Shown in pieces: positions 52,770-63,477 of a stretch of DNA of 64,000 nt; positions within the stretch are counted from its first letter, which is position 1, and each line of letters begins with the position of its first letter. Under the pieces are notes generated by a model. That model was given only the letters and a program-made list of their open reading frames with translations. It did not search any database and was not told the DNA's origin. A program made the translations under genes and the position numbers. Origin of the DNA: Ferrovibrio terrae (GTDB lineage: Bacteria > Pseudomonadota > Alphaproteobacteria > Ferrovibrionales > Ferrovibrionaceae). The DNA lies in assembly GCF_007197755.1 (NCBI RefSeq), contig NZ_CP041636.1:2020001-2084000 (forward strand), in the 5' to 3' direction.

Positions 52770-54914
52770 ATGATTCCATATCCAGGTCCCCAGATGCCCA
52801 TCGCAGATACCATTGCCTATTGGCGCTACAGACTGGTGCCAGATCATATCGTTGGCGAAATTCTCGCCAAAAGGTGGATCGACAACGCCATCCCCTTTAC
52901 CATCCTGGTCACAGTGCTGGCCGGCTTTGGATATGCCATGCCGGATTTCCTCAGCCTCGGCAGCATGACGGCGCTGACCCGGCAGCTCGGCGAATTCGGC
53001 ATTGTGGTCATCGCCATGACCATCGTCATGCTGGCTGGCGGGATAGATCTCAGCGTCGGCTCAGTGCTGGCGCTGGCGAATATCACTGCGCTGGCGATGC
53101 TGAACCTCTTCCAGTTGCCGGTTGGGCTGGCCTTCACGATCACACTGGCGGTCGGCGCCACGGTCGGCCTGGTGAATGGCCTGCTGATTGGTTATCTGCG
53201 TCTGCGCGCTTTCCTCACCACGCTGGTCACACTGATCATCGTGCGTTCCATCGTCGATATGCTGCTGCTGAAATATGCCGTGCAGATTTCGGCTGGTTTC
53301 GTTGATTCTGCCGTCTGGGATTTCATCGGGGACGGCAAGATCGCGCAGGTGCCGTTCAGTTTCGTGCTGTTTCTGGTCATTGCCATCGTCGTGCATCTGG
53401 TGTTCAGCCGCACCCGGCCGGGCTGGCATCTGATGGCGGTGGGCGGTTCGCGCCGCTCGGCTCATAATGTGGGCATACACGTGCGCCGCACCGTCTGCCT
53501 CACTTATGTCATCTCGGGCACACTCGCCGCACTGGCGGGTTTCCTGTTCGCCGCGCGCCTCGGCGGCGCTGGATCGGATGTCGGCATCGGTCTCGAGATC
53601 ACGGTACTGACGGCAGCCGTGCTCGGCGGCAACAGTCTCGGCGGGGGGCGCGGCTCGGCGGCCAAGGCCGTGCTCGGTGCGATCACCGTCATGATTATCA
53701 TCAACGGACTGGTGCGCGTGGGCGCCGGCAGCGGTGCGAATTCCCTGATCCTCGGCCTCATCCTGCTGGCTGCGGTGGCGATCGACGTTCGCTGGCTGAA
53801 GAACCGGCACAAGGTGCTGGCCAAGGTCTATGTCTCGCCAGCCTTTCGCAGCCTGCCGGCGCCGCCCGGCACTGAGCGGGGCTCGTCTTCGCCCTATGCG
53901 CTGAACGACCGCCTGCGTGATGTGTCGTTGATTGGCCTGAACCAGGTCGATGGGCCCGAGGACGTGATCCTGGATGAGAACGATCACATCTACACTGGTA
54001 CCCGTACCGGCGACATCGTACGGTTCTTTGCGCCCGACTACACGCGGCAGGAAGTCTTCGCCCATGTCGGCGGCCGCCCGCTCGGCATGGCCTTTGCCCG
54101 GGACGGTGCGCTGATTTGCTGCATCGGTGGCATGGGTCTGTATCGCATTGGCATGGACCGGCAGATCGCCAAGCTGACCGACGAAACCAACCGCACGCCC
54201 TTCTCGATCATCGACGATGCGCGTCTGCGGCTGGCGGACGATCTGGACATCGCGCCGGATGGCCGCATCTTCTTCAGCGAAGCGACCACCCGCTACGAGA
54301 TGCATGAATGGCCGGTCGATGGTCTCGAATCGCGCGGCAATGGCCGCATCATCTGCTATGACCCGCGGACGAACACGACGCGGACGGTGCTGCGGAACCT
54401 GACCTTCCCCAATGGCATCTGCATGACCCACGACGGCGAATCCTTCCTCTTCGCCGAGACCTGGAGCTGCAGCGTCAGCCGGTATTATTTCGGCGGTCCC
54501 AGAGCGGGAACCGTCGAGACGGTGATTCCGGACCTGCCTGGTCATCCCGACAACATCAACCGGTCCTCGGATGGCACCTACTGGCTGGCGCTGGTCGGCG
54601 TCCGGACGCCGAGCATGGACCTCGCACTGAAAATGCCCGGCTTCCGACGCCGGATGGCGCGTCGCGTGGCGCCCGATGAATGGCTGTTCCCCAATATCAA
54701 TACCGGCTGCATTGTCCGGTTCGATGAAAGCGGTCGCATCCTCGATGTGCTCTGGGATCTCGGCGGCAAGAACCACCCGATGATCACCTCGATGCGCGAG
54801 CACCGGGGGCATCTCTATATCGGCGGCATCTCCAACAACCGGATCGGCAGGCTGTCGCTGGCCGGTGCCGATCCGAACTGGACCGGGCCGCAGTCCTACT
54901 GGGGCAGCAAATGA
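52770..54914 (+). CDS. CUT2 ABC permease fused to a C-terminal beta-propeller (SMP-30/strictosidine synthase-like)
   Basis: 714 residues in one frame. Residues about 38-342 are a complete CUT2 permease (MLAGGIDLSVGSVLALAN at 88-105, VLGGNSLGGGRGS near 284). A short linker (343-380) leads to a beta-propeller at about 385-710: LNQVDGPEDVILDENDHIYTGTRTGDIVRF, LDIAPDGRIFFSEAT, FPNGICMTHDGESFLFAETW, and LPGHPDNINRSSDGTYWLALVG. These strands match SMP-30/gluconolactonase and strictosidine-synthase-like lactonases. A permease with ten helices would place the propeller in the cytoplasm. It may process a lactone as it enters (inference). Overlaps the next propeller gene by 4 bases. Confidence 0.85.
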   Translation: MIPYPGPQMPIADTIAYWRYRLVPDHIVGEILAKRWIDNAIPFTILVTVLAGFGYAMPDFLSLGSMTALTRQLGEFGIVVIAMTIVMLAGGIDLSVGSVLALANITALAMLNLFQLPVGLAFTITLAVGATVGLVNGLLIGYLRLRAFLTTLVTLIIVRSIVDMLLLKYAVQISAGFVDSAVWDFIGDGKIAQVPFSFVLFLVIAIVVHLVFSRTRPGWHLMAVGGSRRSAHNVGIHVRRTVCLTYVISGTLAALAGFLFAARLGGAGSDVGIGLEITVLTAAVLGGNSLGGGRGSAAKAVLGAITVMIIINGLVRVGAGSGANSLILGLILLAAVAIDVRWLKNRHKVLAKVYVSPAFRSLPAPPGTERGSSSPYALNDRLRDVSLIGLNQVDGPEDVILDENDHIYTGTRTGDIVRFFAPDYTRQEVFAHVGGRPLGMAFARDGALICCIGGMGLYRIGMDRQIAKLTDETNRTPFSIIDDARLRLADDLDIAPDGRIFFSEATTRYEMHEWPVDGLESRGNGRIICYDPRTNTTRTVLRNLTFPNGICMTHDGESFLFAETWSCSVSRYYFGGPRAGTVETVIPDLPGHPDNINRSSDGTYWLALVGVRTPSMDLALKMPGFRRRMARRVAPDEWLFPNINTGCIVRFDESGRILDVLWDLGGKNHPMITSMREHRGHLYIGGISNNRIGRLSLAGADPNWTGPQSYWGSK

Positions 54915-55981
54915 GCTTCCTTTTTACGCGGGTTCTGGATTCCTTTCTCGGTCGCGGCGAGAGCGCCATCACCGTGCCGGCCCTGGATGGCGCGCTGCGG
55001 CCGAACCGGCGGCTTGATGATGCAGCGGAACGCATTCCGGTTCACGCGCCGGGCGGCATCGCGTCCGGTCGTGATGGCCTGGTGGTCAGTTCCGGCAGCG
55101 AACTGCATCTTCTGGGTGGTGGTTCCGGTAAAATCCTGCACCACGCCGCGACAGAGATCAGTTGCTTGGTGGCAGTCGCCGGTGGAATCGCTTTTGGTTG
55201 CGATGATGGCAGTCTTGCAATCATCGGCGGCGAATTCGATGGGGTCGCTTTCCTGCCGCAGGAGGGTGCGCGCTGCCCCACGGCGATGGCCGGGGAGGGT
55301 GACATCCTCTATGTCAGTCATGGTTCGGCGCAGAACCCGCCGTCTGCCTGGCAGCGCGATCTGATGGAACGGAATGCTTCCGGATCGATCTGGCGGCTCG
55401 ACCTGCGCAGTCGCAAACAGCAGCGCATCGCCGCCGGACTCGCGTATCCCGCCGGATTGGTGGTATCAGGCGATGGATTGATTGTCGCGGAGAGCTGGAA
55501 ACACCGGATCGTCCTGCTCGACAAAACAACCGGCATGCTGCGGCGGCAGATTCAGGGTGACCTGCCCGGTTATCCCGGCCATATCGGCCGCGGGCCGCAT
55601 GTGGGTTATGTCATGACCATGTTCGCGCCACGCAACCAGCTGGTGGAGTTCATCCTGCGCGAGGACCAATACCGATGCCGGATGATGGCGGAGGTCGATC
55701 CGCGCTACTGGGTCGCGCCCACATATCGCAGCGGCCGATCCTACTACGAGCCGCTACAGGGCGGCGGCGTCAAGCAGCTCGGCATCCTGAAGCCCTGGGC
55801 ACCGACATTGTCCTTCGGCATGGTTGCCCTGCTGGATCAGGACTGCCTGCCTGTCGACAGCTTCCAGAGCCGCGCCGATGGCGCGACGCATGGCATTACT
55901 GGCGCAGTCGTTCATGACGGAGCGCTGTATGTGGCATCAAGAGGCGACGATGTCGTTGTCCGGCTCGATCTCGGTTCGTAA
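54911..55981 (+). CDS. Beta-propeller protein, SMP-30/gluconolactonase-like
   Basis: 356 residues, no signal peptide, hence cytoplasmic. The blade motifs VHAPGGIASGRDGLVVSSG, LAYPAGLVVSGDGLIVAESWKHRI and LPGYPGHIGRGPHVGYVMTM correspond one for one with the fused propeller (FPNGICMTHDGESFLFAETW, LPGHPDNINRS), but identity is low. It overlaps the fusion gene by 4 bases, so the transporter module makes two different propellers. Likely a lactonase or ligand-binding propeller. Confidence 0.75.
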   Translation: MSFLFTRVLDSFLGRGESAITVPALDGALRPNRRLDDAAERIPVHAPGGIASGRDGLVVSSGSELHLLGGGSGKILHHAATEISCLVAVAGGIAFGCDDGSLAIIGGEFDGVAFLPQEGARCPTAMAGEGDILYVSHGSAQNPPSAWQRDLMERNASGSIWRLDLRSRKQQRIAAGLAYPAGLVVSGDGLIVAESWKHRIVLLDKTTGMLRRQIQGDLPGYPGHIGRGPHVGYVMTMFAPRNQLVEFILREDQYRCRMMAEVDPRYWVAPTYRSGRSYYEPLQGGGVKQLGILKPWAPTLSFGMVALLDQDCLPVDSFQSRADGATHGITGAVVHDGALYVASRGDDVVVRLDLGS

Positions 55982-55995
55982 AGGCAGGCCCGGTC

Positions 55996-57492
<1,497 letters not shown>

Positions 57493-57528
57493 GCCGCCGG
57501 GATTGAGTATGAAGACCGGAGTTGGGAT

Positions 57529-60186
57529 ATGAGGACGACACGCGCGATCCGAACCATCACATCGATTGCGGATGTCGAGGCCCTCGAGGCGATGCCGTAT
57601 GACGCGCTGGTCCGCGCGCACACGCTGCTCGACCTGTTCCGCGCCACGGCAGAACTGCATCCGTCGCGGCCGGCGCTGACCATGATCGCCGCCGGCGGCT
57701 ATGTCGGACAATCCGCCACGCTGACGCATGCAGATCTGTGCCGGGCCATTATCCGCGCGGCCAATTTCTTCCATCGACTCGGCAAAGATACAGGTGGCGT
57801 CGTCGCATTCCTGACGCCGGTCCTGCCCGGCATGGTCGAAGCGCTTTATGGCGCGCAGACAGCCGGGGTGGCCAGCACGATCAACTATCTGCTGAATGCA
57901 CCGGTGATTGCCGATCTGCTCGCGGCAGAAGGCGCGACCACCCTGGTCATTCCAGCGGAGGAACTGGATGCGGACGTGTGGCGCAAGGCGAACGAGGTCA
58001 TCGCGCTGACGCCCACATTGCGCAACATTGTGGTGCTGGGGGCATCAGCCAGCATTGCGCCCGGTCAACTGGATTTCAACGCGGAACAGGCGCGCTGCCG
58101 TTCTGATGGTCTCGATTTCGACAGCACGGCCGGTCGCAATACGGTCTGCGCCCTGTTCCACACCGGCGGCACCACCGGCCGCCCGAAGCTGGTGCAACTG
58201 ACGCACGGCAACCAGATTCATGCCGCCTGGAGCTTCGCCCAGGTGCATGGCCTGGATGAACTGGATTCCGTGATCAACGGCTTTCCGCTGTTCCATGTCG
58301 GCGGCACCATCACGTCGGGGCTGTCGGTTCTGGCAGCCGGGGGCCATATGATCGTGCCGTCGCCGTATGGGTTGCGCGACAAGGGCGTGATCGCGACCTA
58401 CTGGAAGATCGTCGAAGATTTCAGGGTGACGATTGTCGGCGGCGTGCCGACCTCGATTGCCGCCATCACCGAAGTGCCGCTCGATGGCGCCGATATCTCT
58501 TCGGTCCGTATGGGGCTCACCGGCGGCGCCGTCTGCCCGAAGGCGGTCAGCGACCGGTTCCAGTCGCGCACCAGCATCCGGCTGTATGAAACCTACGGCA
58601 TGACCGAAACTGCGGCAGCCATCGCCTTCAATGCCGGCCGTGCCATGCCGGTGCAGGGCAGCGTCGGCTTCCGCGCGCCCTTTGCCCGCACGCGCGTCAC
58701 CAGTTTAGATCCCGCGCGGGAGAATATGCCCTGCGCGCCGCAGGAAAGTGGTCTGGTGCAGGTCACCGGTCCGCAGGTTTTCCCAGGTTACGTCGATCCC
58801 GCGCATAATCGGGGCATCCGCAGTCCGGATGGCTGGCTGATCACTGGCGATGTCGGCTATCTGACCGAGGATCAGCGCCTGGTGCTGACCGGGCGGGAAA
58901 AGGACCTCATCGTCCGCAGTGGGCATAATATCAATCCATCCGACATCGAAGATGTCGCCAATGTCTTTCCTGGTGTGCAGATCAGCGCGGCCGTCGGTAT
59001 GCCTGATGCCTATGCCGGCGAAGTGCCGGTACTGTTCGTCGTGGCCTCGCTGGATGCGGCCATCGACATGGAGGCTCTCGACCGGTATCTCGGCAAAGTC
59101 ATCGCCGAACCGCCGGCGCGGCCGAAGCGGATTTTCCAGATCGATGCTCTGCCGACCACCGCCGTTGGCAAGATCGTCAAGAACGATCTGCGCGACCGCG
59201 CCATTGAGGAAAAGGTGAGAAGCGAGATCGCAGCCGTCTTCGGCAGGCCGGTCCCCGCGACAATACAGGTCGGGAAAGACGACAAGCTGAACACGGTGGT
59301 CCGTGTTGAGATCGCGGCAACGTATGGGGCCCCAGTCCAGGCCCTGAAAGCTGCACTGGAACCATTGCCGCAGAGGTATGACATTGTGATTGCGCAGGCC
59401 GGTGAACCGGAGGCAGAGCCCGTATTGCTTAGCCGGTCAGGACATGTCGCCACCATCACGCTGAACCGGCCGTCAGCCCTGAATGCGTTGTCGCCTGAAG
59501 TGGTGGGCGCACTGGATCGCGTTCTGGACGCACTGCATGCCGATGATACGACGCGGGTCGTGATCCTCACTGGCGCCGGCAGGGCATTCTGCGCCGGGGG
59601 TGACCTGCTCGGCTTTGGCCGGGAACTGGAACTCGATCCGCCGTCGCTGATCGACACGCTGGCGTATAACCAGCGGGTAGTCGAAAAGCTGAGGGCACTG
59701 CCGATGCCGGTGCTGGCGGCTGTCAACGGCGTGGCTGTGGCCGGCGGACTCGAAATGATCCTTGCCTGCGATGTCGTCATCGCGGCCGAGACGGCCAAAA
59801 TCGGCGATGGCCACGCCCGATATGCCATCGTGCCTGCCGCCGGGTCGACAGTGCAGCTGTTGACCCGGATGCATGGAGCGCATGCCAGGCACATGCTGTT
59901 CAGTGCCGAGCTGTTTCCGGCCCGGCAATGCATGGACTGGGGGCTGGTCAATGAGGTGGTTCCGGCAGAGCAGCTGCACGATCGGGTGCAGGATATCGCC
60001 CGGCAGTACAGCCAGCAGAGTCCTGCAGTGCTAAGACATATGAAATCGCTGGCGCGCGCCGTCCATGACGGGGTCGTGCAGACCGGCCTGCGTGCCGAAC
60101 TGAGCGCTTTTCAGACTCATCTGACGAGCCGTGATCTCGTGGAGGGACTGCTTGCTTTCCGCGACAAGCGGCAGCCCCGTTATTGA
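57529..60186 (+). CDS. Fusion of AMP-forming acyl-CoA synthetase and enoyl-CoA hydratase-like (crotonase) domain
   Basis: 885 residues. The N-terminal two thirds are an acyl-CoA synthetase: CALFHTGGTTGRPKLVQLTHGN near residue 204, YETYGMTETAA, LITGDVGYLTEDQRLVLTGREKDLIVRSGHNINPSDIE, and TTAVGKIVKNDLR with the catalytic lysine. From about 635 a crotonase domain follows: oxyanion-hole GAGRAFCAGGDL and NGVAVAGGLEMILACD. Glu742 sits where rat hydratase has Glu144, but the Glu164 position, exactly 20 residues later, is His762. The hydratase may thus be a lyase, isomerase or hydrolase. One chain could both activate and transform the acid imported by the operon. Confidence 0.88.
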   Translation: MRTTRAIRTITSIADVEALEAMPYDALVRAHTLLDLFRATAELHPSRPALTMIAAGGYVGQSATLTHADLCRAIIRAANFFHRLGKDTGGVVAFLTPVLPGMVEALYGAQTAGVASTINYLLNAPVIADLLAAEGATTLVIPAEELDADVWRKANEVIALTPTLRNIVVLGASASIAPGQLDFNAEQARCRSDGLDFDSTAGRNTVCALFHTGGTTGRPKLVQLTHGNQIHAAWSFAQVHGLDELDSVINGFPLFHVGGTITSGLSVLAAGGHMIVPSPYGLRDKGVIATYWKIVEDFRVTIVGGVPTSIAAITEVPLDGADISSVRMGLTGGAVCPKAVSDRFQSRTSIRLYETYGMTETAAAIAFNAGRAMPVQGSVGFRAPFARTRVTSLDPARENMPCAPQESGLVQVTGPQVFPGYVDPAHNRGIRSPDGWLITGDVGYLTEDQRLVLTGREKDLIVRSGHNINPSDIEDVANVFPGVQISAAVGMPDAYAGEVPVLFVVASLDAAIDMEALDRYLGKVIAEPPARPKRIFQIDALPTTAVGKIVKNDLRDRAIEEKVRSEIAAVFGRPVPATIQVGKDDKLNTVVRVEIAATYGAPVQALKAALEPLPQRYDIVIAQAGEPEAEPVLLSRSGHVATITLNRPSALNALSPEVVGALDRVLDALHADDTTRVVILTGAGRAFCAGGDLLGFGRELELDPPSLIDTLAYNQRVVEKLRALPMPVLAAVNGVAVAGGLEMILACDVVIAAETAKIGDGHARYAIVPAAGSTVQLLTRMHGAHARHMLFSAELFPARQCMDWGLVNEVVPAEQLHDRVQDIARQYSQQSPAVLRHMKSLARAVHDGVVQTGLRAELSAFQTHLTSRDLVEGLLAFRDKRQPRY

Positions 60187-60265
60187 CTTACCTTTAGCGC
60201 GGGGCAGGTTTTCGAGGAAAATGAGCTCGACGTCAGCCCTGCCGGCTGTTCAACCAGCTAAGCCC

Positions 60266-60324
60266 TGGAGCGGGTGAGGGGGAATCGAACCCCCGTCGTA
60301 AGCTTGGGAAGCCGACTTTCCCGC
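60266..60324 (-). repeat. 3' remnant of a tRNA-Gly(CCC)-like gene (possible att site)
   Basis: On the minus strand: GCTTCCCAAGCTTACGAC (anticodon CCC), T arm GGGGG-TTCGATT-CCCCC, acceptor strand CACCCGC, discriminator T and CCA. The 5' side has only GCGGG and no D arm; total 59 bases against 74-76 for a tRNA. Its T arm and 3' end are intact, so it is a better-preserved version of the copy at 49378-49432. Not counted as a functional tRNA. Confidence 0.6.
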
Positions 60325-60371
60325 TCCGGCCAATTGGAAAAATATCGGAAAACTGCAGATCGGATTGCTGC
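60310..60371 (+). repeat. Dispersed 60-base intergenic repeat, copy 2
   Basis: Starts with AGCCGACTTT at the edge of the tRNA-Gly remnant and matches 37612-37671 at about 80 percent, in the same orientation. Confidence 0.65.
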
Positions 60372-60441
60372 CCGTGTGGGGCATGCCAGACAGGAAAACG
60401 GCTTGCAACATCGTGTTCAGTTTGTCTGAACGGCGTGTGCT

Positions 60442-61119
60442 TCAGTGCCTGACAACCATGTTCTTGTGTTCCAGCCGGCTCAGAAGGCGCACTAGCGGCC
60501 ACAGCAGAGCCAGGTAGATCAGGGCCGCCAGAACGATCGGCGAGGGATTGTACAGCAGCGACTGGGCATCGCGTGCCACGCGCAGAAGTTCGGGCAGCGC
60601 GACGACGCTGGCCAGCGTAGTGAGCTTCACCACCTCGATGCTGTTGCCGATCAGGTCGGGCAGCACATTGCGGGTCGCCTGCGGCACCACCACGTAAGTC
60701 AGCGCCTGCAGCCGGCTGAGGCCGGTGGAGCGTGCGGCTTCCATCTGGCCCTGCGGCACAGCCAGCAGGCCGGCGCGGAAAATCTCGCCGTAATAGCTGG
60801 CGTTGTTGAGCAGGAAGCCGAGCGCCACGGCGAACAGCTTGGGCATGTCGATGCCCAGGAAGGGGAAACCGAAATAGATGAAGATCAGCAGCACCAGCGG
60901 CGGCAGCGCGCGGAAGACGTCGACATAGATCGCGATCAGGATGCGGACCAGTCGGCTTTCGGTTTGTGTCGCGACCAGTGCCACGAACAATCCGCCGGCC
61001 AGGCCGAGCGGAATCACCAATGCGGAAAGTCCGATGGTGGTGAGCAGGCCCTGCAGCAGGAAGGGCAGCACCTGCTGGAATACCTCGAGATTGAAGAAAT
61101 TGCGCAGCAGGGCGTCCAT
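60442..61119 (-). CDS. Polar amino acid-type ABC transporter permease
   Basis: 225 residues, about five helices. IYVDVFRALPPLVLLIFIYFG and AARSTGLSRLQALTYVVVPQATRNVLPDLIGNSIEVVKLTTLASVVAL are the HisMQ/GlnP marks. Last gene of the minus-strand transport operon, one base after the other permease. Confidence 0.93.
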   Translation of the reverse strand: MDALLRNFFNLEVFQQVLPFLLQGLLTTIGLSALVIPLGLAGGLFVALVATQTESRLVRILIAIYVDVFRALPPLVLLIFIYFGFPFLGIDMPKLFAVALGFLLNNASYYGEIFRAGLLAVPQGQMEAARSTGLSRLQALTYVVVPQATRNVLPDLIGNSIEVVKLTTLASVVALPELLRVARDAQSLLYNPSPIVLAALIYLALLWPLVRLLSRLEHKNMVVRH

Positions 61120-61120
61120 G

Positions 61121-61801
61121 TCAGACTTTCCACTGCCAGCGGGTTTCCAGGCGGCGCGCCGCCAGGATGACCGGAATGAAGATCACCAGATAGGCCGCCG
61201 CCGCCATGGTCAGCGGCGTGGGATTGCCGGCATTGCTGGTGGCGGAGTGAGCATTGTTCAGCACCTCGCTGAGCGCCACCACCGAGCCGAGCGCGACATT
61301 CTTGCTGATGGCGATCACGCGGTTGGTCAGCGGCGGCACGGCAATACGAAAAGCCTGCGGCAGGATCACCGAGGTCATAGTCTGCCACCAGGTCAGGCCG
61401 GTGGAGCGTGCCGCTTCCCACTGGCCGCGCGGCAGGCTCAACATGCCGCCCCAGATGCATTCTTCAGCATAGGCCGCCAGCACCAGCGAGAGTGACAGCC
61501 AGGTGGCGGTCAGTGCCGACATCGACAGGCCAATCAGCGGGAAGGCAAAGAAAAAGATGATGATGACGACCAGCGGCGGCAGGGCGCGCATGATATCGAC
61601 GAAGGCGACGATCGGCAGCGACAGCCAGGGCTGCTGCAGGGCGCGCAGGATGGCCAGCGCAAGGCCCAGCACAAGTCCGGTCACGGTGACGAGTATGCCG
61701 ACCCCGGCGGTGACGCCCATGCCAGCAATGATATCGGGCCAGTAGCGCGCCGCGACCTCGGCATTGAAGAAGGTATGCAGGAAGCGGTCGAGCCCGTCCA
61801 T
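61121..61801 (-). CDS. Polar amino acid-type ABC transporter permease
   Basis: 226 residues. FVDIMRALPPLVVIIIFFFAFPLIGL and AARSTGLTWWQTMTSVILPQAFRIAVPPLTNRVIAISKNVALGSVVAL place it as the second HisMQ-type subunit. It overlaps the ATPase gene by one base. Confidence 0.93.
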   Translation of the reverse strand: MDGLDRFLHTFFNAEVAARYWPDIIAGMGVTAGVGILVTVTGLVLGLALAILRALQQPWLSLPIVAFVDIMRALPPLVVIIIFFFAFPLIGLSMSALTATWLSLSLVLAAYAEECIWGGMLSLPRGQWEAARSTGLTWWQTMTSVILPQAFRIAVPPLTNRVIAISKNVALGSVVALSEVLNNAHSATSNAGNPTPLTMAAAAYLVIFIPVILAARRLETRWQWKV

Positions 61802-62550
61802 TATTCGTGGCCGCCAGTATAGCGCGCCAGGAAAGCGCGTGTACGGTCATGCTTTGGCGCGCCGAACACGTCGGCGGGCGTGCCTTCCTCGACGATCACG
61901 CCGCCATCCATGAAGATCACGCGGTCGGCCGCGGCGCGGGCAAAGCCCATTTCATGGGTGACGACCAGCATGGTCATGCCGTTCTCGCGCAACTGGCGCA
62001 TCACTTTCAGCACCTCGCCCACGGTTTCGGGATCGAGGGCGCTGGTCGGTTCATCGAACAGGATGATCTTGGGCTGCAGCACGATGGCGCGGGCGATACC
62101 CACGCGCTGCTGTTGCCCGCCGGACAGCTGAGCCGGATGGGCCTGCGCCTTGTCGGCCAGACCGACGCGCTCCAGCGCCGCCATGCCGAGCCGGTCCGCT
62201 TCGGCGCGGGATTTGCCCTGTACCTTGCGCAGCGCTAGGGTCACGTTGCCCAGCGCGGTGAGATGCGGGTAGAGATTGAACTGCTGGAATACCATGCCGA
62301 TATGCTGGCGGACGGCGTTGATATCCACGTCCGGTCGGCTGATATCGGCGTCGCCCACCATGATCTGGCCGGACTGGAAACTCTCCAGCCGGTTGCAGCA
62401 GCGCAGCATGCTGCTTTTGCCCGAACCGGACGGGCCGATGACGCAGACCATCTCGCCGGGAAAGACCCTCAGGTCAATCCCGCGCAAGACCTCAAGGGAG
62501 CCGTAGGCCTTGTGCAGGCCTACGAGCTCCAGGATCGGTAACGCACTCAT
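61801..62550 (-). CDS. Polar amino acid-type ABC transporter ATPase (GlnQ-like)
   Basis: 249 residues. Walker [10 protein letters not shown], signature [17 protein letters not shown], Walker [15 protein letters not shown], and [29 protein letters not shown]-type Q-loop (QQFNLYPHL) is that of GlnQ/HisP. Energises the two permeases downstream. Confidence 0.95.
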   Translation of the reverse strand: MSALPILELVGLHKAYGSLEVLRGIDLRVFPGEMVCVIGPSGSGKSSMLRCCNRLESFQSGQIMVGDADISRPDVDINAVRQHIGMVFQQFNLYPHLTALGNVTLALRKVQGKSRAEADRLGMAALERVGLADKAQAHPAQLSGGQQQRVGIARAIVLQPKIILFDEPTSALDPETVGEVLKVMRQLRENGMTMLVVTHEMGFARAAADRVIFMDGGVIVEEGTPADVFGAPKHDRTRAFLARYTGGHE

Positions 62551-62587
62551 ACTGACTGTCGCGGACTGACTCTCCGTACCGGAATGC

Positions 62588-63433
62588 TTACGAGCATTTC
62601 AGGGTGACCGGGGTCGCATCGTAGCCTTCCATGTTCGGCACGCCATGACCCGGCGCGATCACCACGGCAGCGGCGTCCGGACCCGGCTTGAAGCCGAACC
62701 ATTTCTCGGCCGCCTTGGCCACGAAGCCATCCTTCTTCATGCATTTCAGCGCCATCGAGGCAGCGTCGCGGCCGGCCTTGTCGTCGCCGCGGAAGGCCAG
62801 CGCCCAGACCAGACCGGTAGTGATGGTGTAGCTGGTCTTGACTTCCTGGTTCTGCTTCGCCGCCCAGGCCGATACGGTGTTGCCGCCCAGATTGGCATCG
62901 GCGCGGCCCGACTGCACGGCCTGGATGGCGTCGGAATTGCTGCCATAGACGTCATATTTGAAGCCGTATTTCGCGGCATTGTCGCGCGTCCAGGTCTCGT
63001 AGGCCGAGCCCTTGTTGACGGCGATGGTCTTGCCCTTCAGGTCATCCAGGCTCTTGATGCCCGGCGCCGACTTCTTCTCGACGAAGGTGAAATCGGTGTT
63101 CAGATAGCCTTCGGTGAACAGCAGCGTCTTGGCGCGTTCCGGGGTCACTGTCACCGGCGCCAGCACGAAATCATACTTCTTGGCGTTCAGGCCCGGAATC
63201 AGGCCGGAGAATTCCGTTCCTTCCACTTCCAGCTTCTTGCCCATGCGCTTGGCCATTTCCTCGCCCAGCTCGATGTTGAAGCCCTGCAGGCCGCCACCGA
63301 GCTTGACCATCGCATGCGGGGCGAAGGTGGCATCGACGCCGGTCTTCAGCACCTGCGCCATGGCAGGCATGCCGACGGTCAGAATCAGGGTGCCGATCGC
63401 GGCCAGGCCCAGGTTGAGTTTGAAAGACGTCAT
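62588..63433 (-). CDS. Polar amino acid-type ABC transporter substrate-binding protein
   Basis: 281 residues from the ATG at 63433. Signal peptide [27 protein letters not shown], then [41 protein letters not shown], the SBP_bac_3 opening, and [30 protein letters not shown]. It lies 44 bases after the N-carbamoylase gene, so its ligand may be an N-carbamoyl amino acid, hydantoin or amino acid. Confidence 0.93.
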   Translation of the reverse strand: MTSFKLNLGLAAIGTLILTVGMPAMAQVLKTGVDATFAPHAMVKLGGGLQGFNIELGEEMAKRMGKKLEVEGTEFSGLIPGLNAKKYDFVLAPVTVTPERAKTLLFTEGYLNTDFTFVEKKSAPGIKSLDDLKGKTIAVNKGSAYETWTRDNAAKYGFKYDVYGSNSDAIQAVQSGRADANLGGNTVSAWAAKQNQEVKTSYTITTGLVWALAFRGDDKAGRDAASMALKCMKKDGFVAKAAEKWFGFKPGPDAAAVVIAPGHGVPNMEGYDATPVTLKCS

Positions 63434-63477
63434 GATTACCCCCGTTGTTGCAGTGATGGATGAAAACGAAAACCCGT

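Noticed and set aside
53061-54812. 583-residue open frame antisense to the permease-propeller fusion
   Set aside because: His/Arg/Asp-rich shadow; the plus-strand frame has clear domains on both sides.
60266-60324. Functional tRNA-Gly gene
   Set aside because: The D arm and most of the 5' acceptor strand are missing and the length is only 59 bases, so it is treated as a remnant.
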